Source: Silene latifolia (taxonomy: Eukaryota; Streptophyta; Magnoliopsida; Caryophyllales; Caryophyllaceae). From it: a stretch of DNA of 64,000 nucleotides. Shown here in pieces: positions 10,401-22,891 of the stretch. Location of the stretch: NCBI RefSeq assembly GCF_048544455.1, contig NC_133536.1:25546152-25610151 (forward strand), given 5' to 3'. Under the pieces are notes generated by a model. That model saw only the letters and a list, made by a program, of their open reading frames with translations, was not told where the DNA came from and ran no database searches. The position numbers and the translations under genes are program-made. How positions within the stretch are numbered: position 1 is the first letter of the stretch; the number at the start of each line of letters is the position of its first letter.

Positions 10401-13303
10401 TCAAAGGTTCTCAGGAACCACATCCATACACGGTAGCGGCTCACTTGAATGAAGTAAGAATGGATGGTGGATCAGATTAATATGCGGAACATAGGTTACC
10501 TCACCAATATTTTCAGAAAGGCCAGCCTCTTGTCCGATAATACTATCAGCTTCTGGCACCCCACGAAAAGCCTCTTTTAAGTCAGCATTAGACATAAAAG
10601 TCGATTCAAATTGGAGTGACTTCATTTGACTCCCCACTGCTTGGGCAACATCCTTATCCACTGTCTCAATGGGCTGATCGACAAGGCCTGGATTAACATC
10701 CACATCAGCCACCTCCTTCACCCCTTCCTGTTCAACCTCCATATCAACTCCCTCGTTGGGTTCAGGGGGCCGTTGCTGTTTCACCGTTCCAAGACTAGAA
10801 TATGGCACCCCACAAAAAGCCTCTTTTAAGTCAGCAGTAGATATAAAAGTCGACTCCAATTAGAGTGACTTCATTTGACTCCCCGCTGCTTGGGCAACAT
10901 CCTTATCCACTGCCTCATCGGGCTGATCGATAGGGCCTAGATTAACGTCCACATCAACCACCTCCTTTACCCCTTCCTGTTCAACCTCCATATCAACTCC
11001 CTCACTAGGTTCAGGGGCCCTTGTTGTTTCACCGTACCAAGACCAGAATCTGGCACCCCTTGAAAAACTTCTTTCAAGTCGGCGGTAGAGAAAAAGGTCA
11101 AACCATATTCCGGTTATTTTATTTCAATTTCCCCGGCTTCAACAATATCTTTATCCATCACTTGTACACCGTCCTTATCCCCTACCCCAACTGATTTCAC
11201 AGGCTCCTTCTCACTAGCCTTCTTCTCATGGACATCATGTTGTCAATCGTCCTTTCCCAACAACATCTCCAAGGTCGTCAACACCATCACATTTTGATTT
11301 AGGGGCCACTTCCCCACAGTTAGAAAAACCACGAAGCGCATCGTCAATGTCAGCATTCGAGATAAACTTCAACTAACATGAGGATGAAGCATGTTTCGTT
11401 GGCGGAACTACAGCATCCGAAACGACCTTGCGCACGTCCTCTGGACTATCCTTCTCACACACGTGAATTTTTGTCTCGGCTGGCACTCGGTCCGCCGGCG
11501 CTTCCACTTCCACAGTTTCATGATTGCCTTACTTCTTTGCTTTTCCTCACCGCTTCCTCAATATCAGCAGGACTATAAAATGCTGCCAAAATCTGTACAT
11601 CAGATAATTGCGAGATTTCAGTTTGAGAGGGTTCGTCTTCATCGCCCCCTCTTCCTCTTGCTCTCTTAGACAAGCCTCATTCAGTTCGGCCAAGTTGTAA
11701 AAATCAGCAGTCTCCATTATCTGTGATGTTACGACATCTCTTTCACGACTAACATCATCATCTCTAAGTGAAACATATTCTGCTTGCACTTCCTCTTCGT
11801 CTTTAGAACCAAAACCAGTTCCTCGATCACCAATTTTTAGTTCCTGAACAATACAAAGCTGATCTTCCTCATCTTTATTCTTGGTTGATTTCCGCTCTTC
11901 TTGCAATATAGGAGCATTGTTAACTGGCTGCTTCAGTCGTGTTGCTATGTCTTCAACTTCATTGACATATTCCTTCGGCTTTGCATCTTTTAATAAATCT
12001 TGCATTTGTTGTGACGGAACAATGTCAGCCGAAGAACTAGCACCACCTGTTAAACTTTTGATCTTCAACGTTGTATCGGCATACAATGAATGGAAGGTAA
12101 TAGCGTTCCTTTGGATCTTAAAATATAGCTCATGTACAACCTATATTTAAACAATCCAAAACTAAAGTTACGTTCCAAGAGGCTTCATTGAAAATACAAA
12201 AAATTAGCAATTATATCTTGGGAACAAAAAAAATGATTAATACTAAAGCTTCCAGTGTCTCGGCTCTAAGATAAATAATGAAATTGCATTACATATTAAA
12301 GCAATTAATAAAAAGCATACTTACATCCAAACACTAGCTTTCAACTCCTCATCATCTTCGACTCCCGGAGGCAGTTCAATCTGAATGAACTTCTTGTCAG
12401 CTATTGTAGCCACCGTAGAAGGAAGATGAAGTTGAGGGATGCCCGGACCAGTGATTGCGCAAACCTTATTCTCACTGACCACATGATCAGGCTTCTGAAG
12501 ACAACGGGGATACTTGACCTTAGAAAGGGTTAAACGACCCAAAGTACCATGACCCAGCTCATCCTTTAACCTATGCCTCAGAGTTTTATTATTCCAGTAC
12601 TGGATAAGCGGAATGTCATGGGACTTCGCTTTTTTTTACATCTGCTGCATATGCTGCAGCCTGTACCATGGCTTCTAAAACTGGCGAACACCAGTCATAC
12701 TGGGGGATGGCGCTTACGTCTTCAACAACTTTTAAAAGCTTCATATCAAGCACATTGTTTAAAGTTGGGGTGAGGAATGAAGACATACAAAGCAGCACAA
12801 AGAGCCGACAAAATTCATCCCCACCGTCTTTGAAGGCCTTAGTCTCAATATGATTGAAAGTCGTGCCTAACAGAATAGAATTAGAAGTTGATTTTACATT
12901 GAAATTTTCCCGCCAACGATTTTTCAAACGCATGTTTGTTTCATCTTGGGACACCGGCATATTCCCAGTCGGTAGTATTTCCAACGGTCTTGAACCAAGC
13001 GGTAACATGAAACAGTCGTATACATCATGCTCGGTCACCATAAACTCTTTCAATTCAGACGCCCTAAATATATGTGACTCATCACCAAATGCCTCGATAA
13101 ATAACGGTACATGAGACAAGAGATAACTTTTGAGCTTAAGATGAAGCATCCCCCCCAAAACCTATCCTCTGAACAGCAGCTCGTTGGGCATTGTTAAGCT
13201 TTCCTATCAATTTAAATAGCCTATTCGGGCGACACTTGACAGTGAGAGTAAGAAGAGATTGATTACCCTCTTCAACTTCAGGTCGTTCTTCATCAGAAGC
13301 CAT
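10401..13303 (-). pseudogene. E1-encoded multi-exon gene, plant mobile-domain-like family
   Basis: On the minus strand, frame pieces at about 13303-13140, 13152-12616, 12615-12321, 12107-11547 and 11377-10401 form one gene-like series. The start MASDEERPEVEEG is followed by VKCRPNRLFKLIGKLN, QRAAVQRIGFGG, then LKLKSYLLSHVPLFIEAF, and later DGGDEFCRLFVLLCMSSFL and VEDVSAIPQYDWCSPVLEA. These phrases match a family of plant hypothetical proteins often met near Ulp1-type proteases in transposons; no protease domain is visible here. A GTAAGT-like donor near 12316 and an AG acceptor near 12107 fit an intron. One extra G in a run of seven (13150-13157), a frameshift near 12616, and stops in the repeat region break it. 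The C-terminal part is acidic and repetitive. Function is unknown. Confidence 0.6.
10581..11330 (-). repeat. 249-bp coding tandem repeat in the E1 gene
   Basis: Units begin at 10581, 10830 and 11078, at intervals of 249 and 248 bp; the third is more diverged. Each codes (minus strand) a segment with the motif F-x-S-x-A-D-L-K-E-A-F-x-G-V-P. Looser versions of the motif occur upstream at about 11340 (NADIDDALRGF), 11570 (SPADIEEAV) and 11690 (NLAELNEAC). The 248-bp interval is itself a frameshift. Confidence 0.75.
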
Positions 13304-13369
13304 CTGAAGACCACAATAAACAAAGAACACAATTTACAATCTAGACTTTCACAGCTACACTTCAACAAT

Positions 13370-13975
13370 TTCACATTTACACTTACAGATAAATCAAAAT
13401 TACACTTGCAGACATTCAAAATAACACTTCAGAATCAAAGTTACACTTCCAGAGTGTTAGAGTTACACTTCAGGAATGTCAGAGATACACTTCTTTAAAA
13501 GATAATCAATGTTAAAAATCAAAAATCAAAGTTACACTTCCAGAGTGTCAGAGTTACACTTCATTTAAAAGATAATCAATGTTACACTTCAAAAATCAAA
13601 GTTACACTTCCAGAATGTCAGAGTTACACCTCAGGAATGTTAGAGTTACACTTCATTTAAAAGATAATCAATGTTACACTTCAAAAAATCAAAGTTACAC
13701 TTTCAGAGTGTCAGAGTTACATTGCCAGGGTGTCAGAGTTACATTTCATTTAAAAGATAATCAATGTTACACTTCAAAAAATTAAAGTTGCACTTTTAGA
13801 GTGTCAAAGTTACACTTCAAGAGTGTCAGAGTTACACTTCACAAAATCAATGATACACTTCACAAAATCAGTGTTACAATTCACAAAATCAATGTTACAA
13901 TTCAAATAATCAAAGTTACACTTTCACAATGTCAAAGTTACACTTTAAAAGAATCAATTTTAAGCTTATACAATA
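13370..13975. repeat. E1 right subterminal array
   Basis: More than twenty copies of agTTACACTTc-type units fill this stretch, partly organised in a longer period with the phrase cagagtgtcagagttacact. The motif is the complement of the left array motif, so the two arrays form long imperfect subterminal inverted repeats. Confidence 0.85.
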
Positions 13976-14596
13976 ACACAGTTACACAAAATAAAGCGTG
14001 ATAATTATATGATAAAATTATGCTACTCAGGAATAATGAAAATTCAAAAAAATTGAATGCAAAATGTGGTAAAAAAACTAAAACCAACGATAAACAATCT
14101 ACGTTAATCTGGGCCAATTTGAATAATATAATATTGGTAAAAATTTACAAGACATAATCTAGATACATTAATAAAACGTAATAAAAAAAATAAACGAGTT
14201 AAAATGGTAAAAAAGGAATACTCACAATAACCTAATTAAGAAAGAAAGAAAACAACAAAGAGGATAAAAGAGCGAATTTTAATGCCCAAAAAATGCCGAT
14301 GAACTAGATGTGGAAATGCCCAGAAAATGCCGATTGAAGATGAACTAGAAAGAAGTGGAAATGATGGAAGATGAAGGGTTTGCAAAGAGGTTTCCTTTTG
14401 TGTGTATTAGAAGTTATTATTTTTTTCTTTTTTTGAAATGTGATGATGTGAAATAAGGAAGAGAGACATGTGACTGATTTGTTTGTACTTTGCATGCAAG
14501 TCTAGGGGTTTCTAAGGAGAGGGATAAATAGCCCTACCTTTATTTTAATATTATTGCATGCTTTATGAAACTAATATTAGCCCTTCATCTCAATCA
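13976..14596. other. E1 right non-coding stretch
   Basis: This is A/T-rich sequence between the subterminal array and the terminal repeat. I see no gene or RNA structure in it. Confidence 0.5.
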
Positions 14597-14754
<158 letters not shown>

Positions 14755-16846
14755 GCAATTTCCGGTGAGTCCACCTATATATTTGAGTCTCATGAGTCCA
14801 CTTATGTATCACGCACTATACATAACAATATCACGAATATTGTTTTTTCGAAAAAAAAATTTCAATTTTTTTTTCAAATATTTTTTTTTCAATTTTTTTT
14901 TTTTTTTTTTTTTAGTGTAAGCTGTACAATATCACAGATTACACGAAACAATATCACAACTTACACTATACAATATCACGAATCTTGTTTCTAATGTAGT
15001 TAAGGAAAGCAACTCAAGAAGGCTTAATGAGGCCAATGGATCCCTCGACTTGTTGGCCGACTTGAGTGGTGTTTAAAAGGCGGATGAAAGTGGTGAACTG
15101 GGCTCCTTTTTCGAGGAGTTCTATGAATGCATTCACAACAAAAAAGACATTCATTCATCTCCTGAAATATTTACAGAAAATGCGCTCTTAAATTATATCA
15201 ACTTCTCACCATGGTCCAGTATGCATCCTCCTCAATCGCTTTCGAGGTCCAGATTGCGCATTTGTCATCTCTTGCACCTGTTAATCGCATAAGTTGGTCA
15301 AGTTACTGCAAGTCTCGTAACATTTACGACTCAAAATTAATACTCCTAAAAGTCCAAAAACACCTCAACTAGCAAAAGATATTTGGAATGTGAGCAACAT
15401 AATTCTAGGTTTCAAGTAAACAAGCCTATCACATACTGCACGTGTAGTCAATAACGCTTCATGCAGAGTTTTGAAATATAATGGTGAAGATTTCCTATTC
15501 AAATATCAATGCAATTTTCAGTATGGGTCAATTTATAAACATCCTATGTGTACATTTGACCCACTTCGCCCTGTAACAGACAGGATCTCTTTAAGCCAAT
15601 GTTGTTTTATCATTTATTCTCCATACTGAGAGAAACTAATTCATCAAGTATAAGTATGGACCATTTAGCAGATTACTCCGAAGCTCAAAGTACTTGAGAA
15701 GCAAAGAATTTCGAAAAGAAAAATCTAGCTGACATATTGGTCCTTTATAAGAAAAACACCTTAGAATTACTTCGGAAACACAAATTGTTATATAAAACGA
15801 TCTTATGAATGGGACCATTGGTAATTAGACAATCAAACTACCGAACGGACCATTGCTAATACAATTGGTTTCTCTTAAGACGGGCATATCCGTCCTAGGC
15901 ATACCGCTTTTGTTCCATGTAGGTGATAGAACACAATATCACGAATTTTACAAAACAATATCACACGTAAATTTTTAAACCAAACAATAAGTCTATATTT
16001 TTGAGTCTCATGAGTCCACTTTATATATCACACGCTGTACACAAAAATATCACTTGTAAATTTTTAAACCAAACAATAAGCCTATCCGCGCAACATGAAC
16101 GCAAGAATCCCTTGCTTACACAATAACTGTTCATATTCCGTTTCCTACCCGTCATTGCCTTCCTAAAACAAAAATTGGACTCATTCTATTTTTCAAAAAT
16201 TCTGATCTCAGTTTATTATATCTGAATGAGTACGGTGTTTGGTAGTGTTTTGGAATCTTTTGAATAAATTGGACTCATTCTATTTTTCAGTTGAATTATT
16301 TTGAAAAGGAACTAGGAACTTGGTGGATTCTAAATCGAATTCAACATTGTAGAGTAAGCTACAAGTATCTGCTACTTGATCCAAAAGATTTTGTATCGAT
16401 ATCATTAACCTGGCAGAGTAAGTATAAAAACGTATGATTTAGCCAAATAAGGTAAGTAAGCTACAAGTATCTGCTACTTGATCTTTACCAGATTGTTTTG
16501 TTTTTTGATTGCAGGTTGGAGTTTGCTAAGTCGTACGGAATATGGCGTAACATTCAAAATAATTCAACTTAAAAATAGAATGAGTCCAATTTTTTCATGA
16601 AATCTGTGATATTGTTTAGTATAACGTGTGATATTGTTTAGCATAACGTGTGATATTGTATTACAAAACAATATCACGATTTTTTTTTCAATTTTTTTTT
16701 TTTTGAAAAAGTTTTTTTTCCAACTGTGATATTGTCTAGTATAACGTGTGATACTGTAAGCTGTGATATTATTTAATATAACGTGTGATATTTATCATGG
16801 ACTCACGGACTCAAAAAGATAGGGTGGACTCATGTGATCCTAATTC
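14755..16846. mobile_element. Element E2, TA-flanked TIR element
   Basis: The left end reads caatttccggtgagtccacc and the inward-read right end aattaggatcacatgagtcc, each followed by a second TGAGTC about 20 bp further in (ttgagtctcatgagtccac and ttgagtccgtgagtccatg). TA arrays lie on both sides. The subterminal motif is ACAATATCAC/GTGATATTGT, found in both end regions (14825-14990, 15930-16060, 16610-16800) in inverted orientation. No transposase is visible, so it is a non-autonomous element of 2.1 kb. Confidence 0.65.
15060..15292 (+). other. Open segment inside E2
   Basis: A stop-free stretch of about 75 codons contains FFEEFYECIHNKKDIH and NALLNYINFSPWSSMH. Codon-like composition differs from the A/T-rich surroundings, so it could be a captured exon. 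I do not recognise a family. It has no start codon in context and no paired splice sites that I can defend. Confidence 0.25.
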
Positions 16847-16860
16847 TATATATATATATA
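16847..16860. repeat. (TA)7, E2/E3 boundary
   Basis: This short TA run lies exactly between the right terminal repeat of E2 and the left terminal repeat of E3. Confidence 0.9.
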
Positions 16861-17584
16861 GGCGGGATCCGGTGAGTCCGGGGTTTTAAATGAGTCTGTC
16901 CTATCATTATACACCGTCAGATCTAATGTTAATCGACGCACCAGATTGCGCCACGTCATGCTGAATAGTTGTGTACAAAAATCCTCAAATCGTCCTTTTC
17001 TTTCTTTCTCTGTCTCCAATCCCTAAAAATAATCCCCAAATCAACTAAACAAAATAACGAAGAAGATTGCTGAGAAAAATCACCATCGCGATTCTTCATC
17101 TTCTCCAATTCTGATTCAATGATTACAAGCCATCCGATTTTTCGCTCAAATTAGGTATGTTCTTGCTAATTCCTTTCTCAAATTTCTAGTAAATCTTATC
17201 AATCGACTCGAAAATCAAACAAAATGCTTAAATAATTTAGGAAAATGATGTATTGGTTAGATTATAAGCACAAATCAACGGAATTTTTACTTTTGGTCGG
17301 ATTTCAAACTTATTTAGGTAATAATCAGTGTTGTTGTTTTATAGTACTAAATTAATCTACTTAGATGATACGAAGTACCTTTGGTGCTAATTCAATGACT
17401 AACACATATTTATTAGTATAATGAATATCGTAGTTATTGATTATTTGTGGTACTTCAATTTCTGAGTTTTTGTGCATTGTTGCTAAAATTTAATCTTGCT
17501 TGATTTTGAGCTTTGAATTGGTTTCAATTTCATTTCCGTATCTCGTCTATCAAGCACTAAGTGTTTTTCTTCATTTTGAGCTTT

Positions 17585-18045
17585 AAGCTTTGAATTAGTT
17601 TCAATGTTATCGTTATTGAAGCACTTGCGTAATTTATTTGTTATTGTAACACATTATAAGCTGTTATTTTAGCACAAATTTGTTGTTATTGTTACGCAGA
17701 TTCGTTGTTATTGTAACTCCGATTTGTTGTTATTGTTACACTTTTATCGCAGCTTAGATGAATGTTGTAATTCCGACATATATTTTTCTTGTTGTAACAC
17801 ATAATTATTTGTTATTGTGTTATTGTAACAAATATTTGCTTGTATTAGCACAAATTACCTACTATTGTAATACATATTTGGTTACTGTCATTGTAACATA
17901 TATTGAGTGTTATCGTAACATATATTGAGTGTTACTGTAACATATGTTATTGTAATACATATTTGGTTACTATTACTGTAACATACGTTGAGTGTTACTG
18001 TAACACATATTGAGTGTTACTATAACATATATTACCCGATTCCCA
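17585..18045. repeat. E3 left subterminal repeats
   Basis: About fifteen short units of the form tgttattgtaac or gtgttactgtaacatat fill this stretch. Equivalent inverted units occur near the right end at 19480-19570. Confidence 0.75.
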
Positions 18046-18322
18046 ATAAATCAATAATATGATATTTGACGGTCTAATCCTTCTTTGCATCTTAGATCAT
18101 GAAGAGTTTCTCTTTTGCGAAAATGTTTTGGTCTTGTAAGGGTGTTAACTATTGTGAATGGAGTCATTACATGACTCCGTTCTTTTTTTGATACTCAGTT
18201 TGTTGGTATACCGCAAGGTATGGATAAGTATTAGATTTGTGTATATGAGTTGTTATTTAGTGTCACAAAAGAAGATAAGGATACTAGTGCCATGAATATT
18301 CATGATTTTCTCTTTTTTTGAA

Positions 18323-18390
18323 AGCCAATTAGCTCAAATGGTAGAGCATTGTGCAATGCACAAGATGTGGGTTCGACTCCCATGTTGGTT
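18323..18390 (+). other. tRNA-like sequence with A and B boxes
   Basis: The segment folds as a tRNA-like shape: a 7-bp acceptor agccaat/gttggtt with two G-T pairs, a D arm gctc...gagc, and a T arm gtggg-ttcgact-cccat. The A box tagctcaaatgg and B box gggttcgactcc fit RNA polymerase III promoters. The anticodon arm is abnormal: ttgtg-caatg-cacaa has a 5-base loop and the variable region is short, so a working tRNA is unlikely. It may be a SINE head or a decayed tRNA copy. Confidence 0.6.
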
Positions 18391-18727
18391 ATTATATACT
18401 AGTGTTACGTTAAAGAACATGATTGATGACTTTTTTTAGTTTGCATTAAATTCAGATAATACAAATTCAGATAATACATGATTTTAAGGTTACAAAAGAG
18501 TCAAAGTTGTAATCCTACTATGACAACGACATGCCCTAATAGTTGTTATACACTGCTCGCCTTTCAATCTCAATTGCTGCAATGTTGTGATACATGCTTA
18601 TATATGTCGCAGTGGCACACTCGAGTCTCAAGATGATCTGTTCGTCCTTAATTGGCCATTGCTTATCATCAATGCTTCTGTATTTATTGTGTCAACAAAT
18701 TCTGGTCATTCGATTTTTACATTAACA

Positions 18728-18800
18728 AGGCTATATGGGATTCGAACCCATACCTACGTGCAAATTTGCAACATTGCTCTCCCATTTGAGCTAATAGCCT
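18728..18800 (-). other. Second tRNA-like sequence, opposite strand
   Basis: On the minus strand the ends pair perfectly over 7 bp (aggctat/atagcct). It has D arm gctc...gagc and T arm atggg-ttcgaat-cccat, with A box tagctcaaatgg identical to the copy at 18323. The anticodon region contains the palindrome gcaaatttgc and does not give a normal 7-base loop. It points toward the copy at 18323 from about 340 bp away, so the two form an inverted pair. Confidence 0.6.
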
Positions 18801-19054
18801 TTAATAATTACAAAAAAATATTACATGTTTGACACACCAAAATCATTGTGTCTTTATTTCTTCCACAATAAAGCTAGAATGTTACACTTCTTTAATTGTT
18901 TATTTAGCTGAAAAGTACTTGAAGTAAGGTTTAAAAGTTGAGACTACAAACCGAGAGATCAACTTTCAAGTTATAATAAAAGTTGGCCTTTAAAATTCAT
19001 GTTCATATTGACACATGTAGCTACATTAGGAGGCTTGCTTTGTTATCCCTTGAT

Positions 19055-19230
19055 TTCACCATGAAAAGCTTTGTCAGACATGACGGTGAAACACATAGCA
19101 TGGATGATACACAGGTTGATGTCCTCAAATAGCCAAAAAGGCACACCTGAGTAGATTTGTGGATGGGTAGCGTCATGAAAGAACATCTTCCTAGAGTAGC
19201 TTCTTGGGGGGCAACTTTCTAAGAAGCTTC
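19055..19230 (-). other. Open segment inside E3
   Basis: On the minus strand, about 55 codons run without a stop, including QIYSGVPFWLFEDINL and IHAMCFTVMSDKAFHG. It has no upstream start in context and I do not recognise the family. It could be a captured exon. Confidence 0.25.
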
Positions 19231-20345
19231 ATGTGACCAGCATATAGAAATATAACTTGATAATAAGCAACTCAAAAAATCAAATCAAAATTATTCATAG
19301 CAAAATAAAGTCTATGAAAGGAAAACAAAATATACTCACAATTTGAAATAGAAGAATGCTCGGTTATCAACAATAATAAGATCACCAAATTAAACGGTCT
19401 CTATCACACAATTAATCATTCAAATAACATACGAGTAATATATTCTCATAATTATAACATGAACATTACTGTTAAACCTCAATATTGTAACACTATTACA
19501 GTTTCCCTATTACTGTAATAGTGTTACAGTAACACTGTTACAGTAAAGTCGTTACAGTAACGCTATGTGTCGAGTATTTTGCGAACGCTAATTCAATCGT
19601 CACAAACTAATTACCCCAATTTTCATGAAATAAAGTCCAGGTATGAATTTCACAATATCATAACCCTAATTTTTTGACAAATACTAAGAACACATATAAT
19701 ACACAGTAGATAATAACAAACAAGTCCATGTGATTTGTACTGCTTAATACAAATAAGAGACAAAATTACAGCGCAAAAAAAGATCGCAAAGGAATCGCAT
19801 AATAATGCAATTAATTAACATCACACGACTAATAAACTGGAAGATGCGACTACAAATTGCAAGATCTGAAATCAATTGAAGATATTAACATCGCAGGACT
19901 AAGAAACATAAAATCGTTAAACGATAAAAAAAATCTCAAAAGTAAAGGAGCAATAGATTACATATCTGATTACATATAATTAATTGAATTCAATTAATTC
20001 AATTGAGCGTGTTCATTAAATGCGCAAGCAATTCGTGTAATATCATTGAAGGTTTCTAGCAAAATCGATTGTGGATGTTAGATTGAATTTGCGTTGTTTG
20101 ATTCGCGATTGTTGATTTGCTGATGAAATTATGTGAAATCGTAAAAAGAGGAAAAAGGTGAGATAGAAGAGATCTGGTTTAGAGAGAGAAACTGATTGTG
20201 AATTATGAGGAGGGGGCGAGTATTTAAGTTTATATAGGTAGGTTATGATTTTGTGAGGATTAATCTCAGCCGTTGATTTGTGTTAGATCTAATGGTTGAG
20301 ATTCACGGGACGGACTCACCTAAGATACCTAGACTCACCGGATGC

Positions 20346-20349
<4 letters not shown>

Positions 20350-20421
<72 letters not shown>
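20350..20421. repeat. (TA)n about 72 bp, E3/E4 boundary
   Basis: This uninterrupted TA array lies between the right end of E3 and the left end of E4. Confidence 0.95.
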
Positions 20422-20423
<2 letters not shown>

Positions 20424-20749
20424 AAGAAGGATCAAGTGAGTCCATACTTTTTCATTGAGTCCATAAGTCCTCTTTAGGACCCTTAAAAAGATAGGATGGA
20501 GGGTTGAGATTGAAAGGGAAAAAGGGAGGATTAGTGCTAAAATTAGGGGATCAATCCTAATTAATCACTTTCCCTCACTACTATCCCTAATCAAGCCTTA
20601 ATTTTACTACAAAACCCTTCTTTTTCCACTCACTTCTCTCTCATCTCACAATTATCCTCCCCCTCATCTCTCTAAAAACCAAAAAAACTCAATTCCTCTC
20701 AAAAATCCAACAAAATTCAAAAACTAAATAATTCAAAAAAAAAATTCCC

Positions 20750-21124
20750 CCCTCTTCCTCTTCCTCACCTACCCGACCCCACGACCACCTCCACCGCCAC
20801 CTACCCACGCCCACCAACCGCACCACCACAGACCCACCACCCTCATCTCATCCTCACCACCACCGACCCACCACCCTCACCACACCACGACATATGACCG
20901 CACCACCACCACTCACCCCGACTCCCACACTCCCACCTTCACCTACGAACACCACCACTCACCACCGCCACCTACCACACGCCCATTTTCAGACCCACCA
21001 CTCCCACACTCCCACCTTCCCACACTCCCACCTTCACCCACTTTCAGATCTGTGACCCAAGAACACCACCACTCACCACCTTACCACCCCTCGCACTACC
21101 CCTAAACACCGCAGCCCTACCACT
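20750..21124 (+). other. C-rich CCACC repeats, E4 left arm
   Basis: This low-complexity stretch of cacc, ccacc and ccaccacc units makes proline/threonine-rich pseudo-frames. The same kind of sequence resumes at 29932-30240 beyond the copia element, so it was one block before insertion. I see no gene. Confidence 0.6.
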
Positions 21125-22096
21125 TGTGGGAAATAAATCTGTATACTTCCCTTAAACTAGAAGGATTATAACGATTTAATAAAGATGATCAATGGTCATA
21201 AAATAAAATACATAAACAAGAGTAAAGGATTCAGAAATAACCTTTCGTCCTAGCAAATATGGCCTAAGAACAATATCAAAATTGATATTCGCCTATTAGT
21301 TGCACGGAAGACGATCTGAGATATGCCCTTTGATTATGCTAGAAATCAATCTAAAATTTTCTGTAAAATTTAATTGTCTTTGTGTTCTTGTGATGAGAAA
21401 GAGGAGGCAAGGTCAAGAAAAAGCATTAGGGTAGAAATAATTCTCTACCTTTCTTTTTATACAGACCGAAACTTGGAGTCAATTAGGAAAAGAAAAACTT
21501 TCCCTAATTTCGGCCAAGTGAACCGAAATAAGGAGTATTTTTCTCCTTATTTTGGTCTTTCCAAAAATATATAAAGTATGTTAAATTGTCATCTAGTGAG
21601 GATCGAACCCATGACCTCTTGGCTTGTGTACCCTCACTATTAACACTATGACACATTCAACTTGTTGATATTAAATACAACTGATTATATTTAACTACGA
21701 ATTAACAGATTAATTCGTCCAAACTAACCTTATATATATTTAATTTAAATATAACTTATTATATTTAATTTACGAATTGACAGTTAATTCGTCTCAACTT
21801 AATATTATTTAATTTTCATTAAATAATTATCTCATCGACACATTGACTAACTTTTTAGTAATTTTGGGCATCAATGTAATTATATTTCTATAACCACATT
21901 TCTCAAACACGTCCTATAGGTGTGACCTTTAGGGACCAGTTGATCACCGCCATCTGTATGATAATAACGTCAAACTTTCTAGCAAGCCAACCGTTATTAG
22001 GTAAACGTTAATCAACTGATTAAATATACGAAGTATACCCTTGTGAACCTGTAAGAGATTTACAAATGTTATCACACTAATTTGTGGAGGACACCA
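21125..22096 (-). repeat. Copia A 3' LTR
   Basis: This is the 972-bp LTR lying 3' in element orientation. It is nearly identical to 28960-29931; differences are at about 21292, 21311, 21588, the cattaa/gattaa site, catcgac/catcaac, tagtaat/tagtcat and cctgtaa/cccgtaa. Confidence 0.93.
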
Positions 22097-22891
22097 CTCA
22101 ACAAACTCCCACTTGTCCTCACAAGTGTATGTGCGATAACCGATTCTCATATCCTATAAAATTTCTCCCACTCAATGTAAAACAATTTGCAAATCCGAAT
22201 TCATAAAGGTCGTATTTTACAAGCGATCAGTATCAAGAGTGGTTTTCCCGACTAGAGAGTAACTTAACTGATAAACGAATCAACATTCGAGCATGGCCAT
22301 GCATTTCAGTTACAACTCCTCGAGTGGCCCTGAGAAATAACTATACCTGATAAGGGTTGGATATTTTCTTCAACTCGAATCCTGCAGACGTAAGCACAGT
22401 ATGAAATGACCCAGAAAAAATCTACTTAGCCCCAGTTACGGTAGACCATGAGAAAGAAACCAAAGTCACCCAAAAACTGCCTTAATCTCAAGAGACAGTT
22501 GATAGTCAAAAGAATCGACTCTAGGAACACAATGGATGTCCTATCCATGACCTGGCACCGAATGTTTTTAAACATTTAGGACTCCATTACGTTGTCACAA
22601 AAAGTTGTCCTACGAGGTATCGTCATAATCTCGTATCTGTGATCGATTAGTCAACCGTTTAACTTATGGCTCGTTGAACCCACCATCAATCGACTGCACA
22701 ATATAATAGCCGGAGTTCTCAGCTCACAATGGCGATTACGGACCAAAACAAAAATAATGTAATTCAGTTCACTTTGTGGCGTTCAATGTTGTCAGTACAA
22801 TCCACATGAAAAACAAAATATTATATATATAAAACGAAGAAGTTATAAATAATATATGAAAAAGATAATGTATCAAATCCATAATCAAGTA

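Larger units (their letters stand above)
16861..20349. mobile_element. Element E3, TA-flanked TIR element
   Basis: The left end reads ggcgggatccggtgagtcc and the inward-read right end aaccgcatccggtgagtct. Both continue with TGAGTC[TC]GTCC about 20 bp further in and then a shared agatctaa. TA arrays flank it. Subterminal motifs of the type TGTTATTGTAACA and TGTTACTGTAAC occur at 17590-18040 and 19480-19570. Two tRNA-like sequences in opposite orientation lie in the middle. There is no transposase frame. Confidence 0.65.

Noticed and set aside
18323..18390. Functional tRNA gene
   Set aside because: The anticodon loop has five bases and the variable region is short, so I list it only as tRNA-like.
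21374..21574. 66-codon frame present twice (also 29209-29409)
   Set aside because: It lies in the two copia A LTRs, so duplication is explained; the function of such a frame is unsupported.
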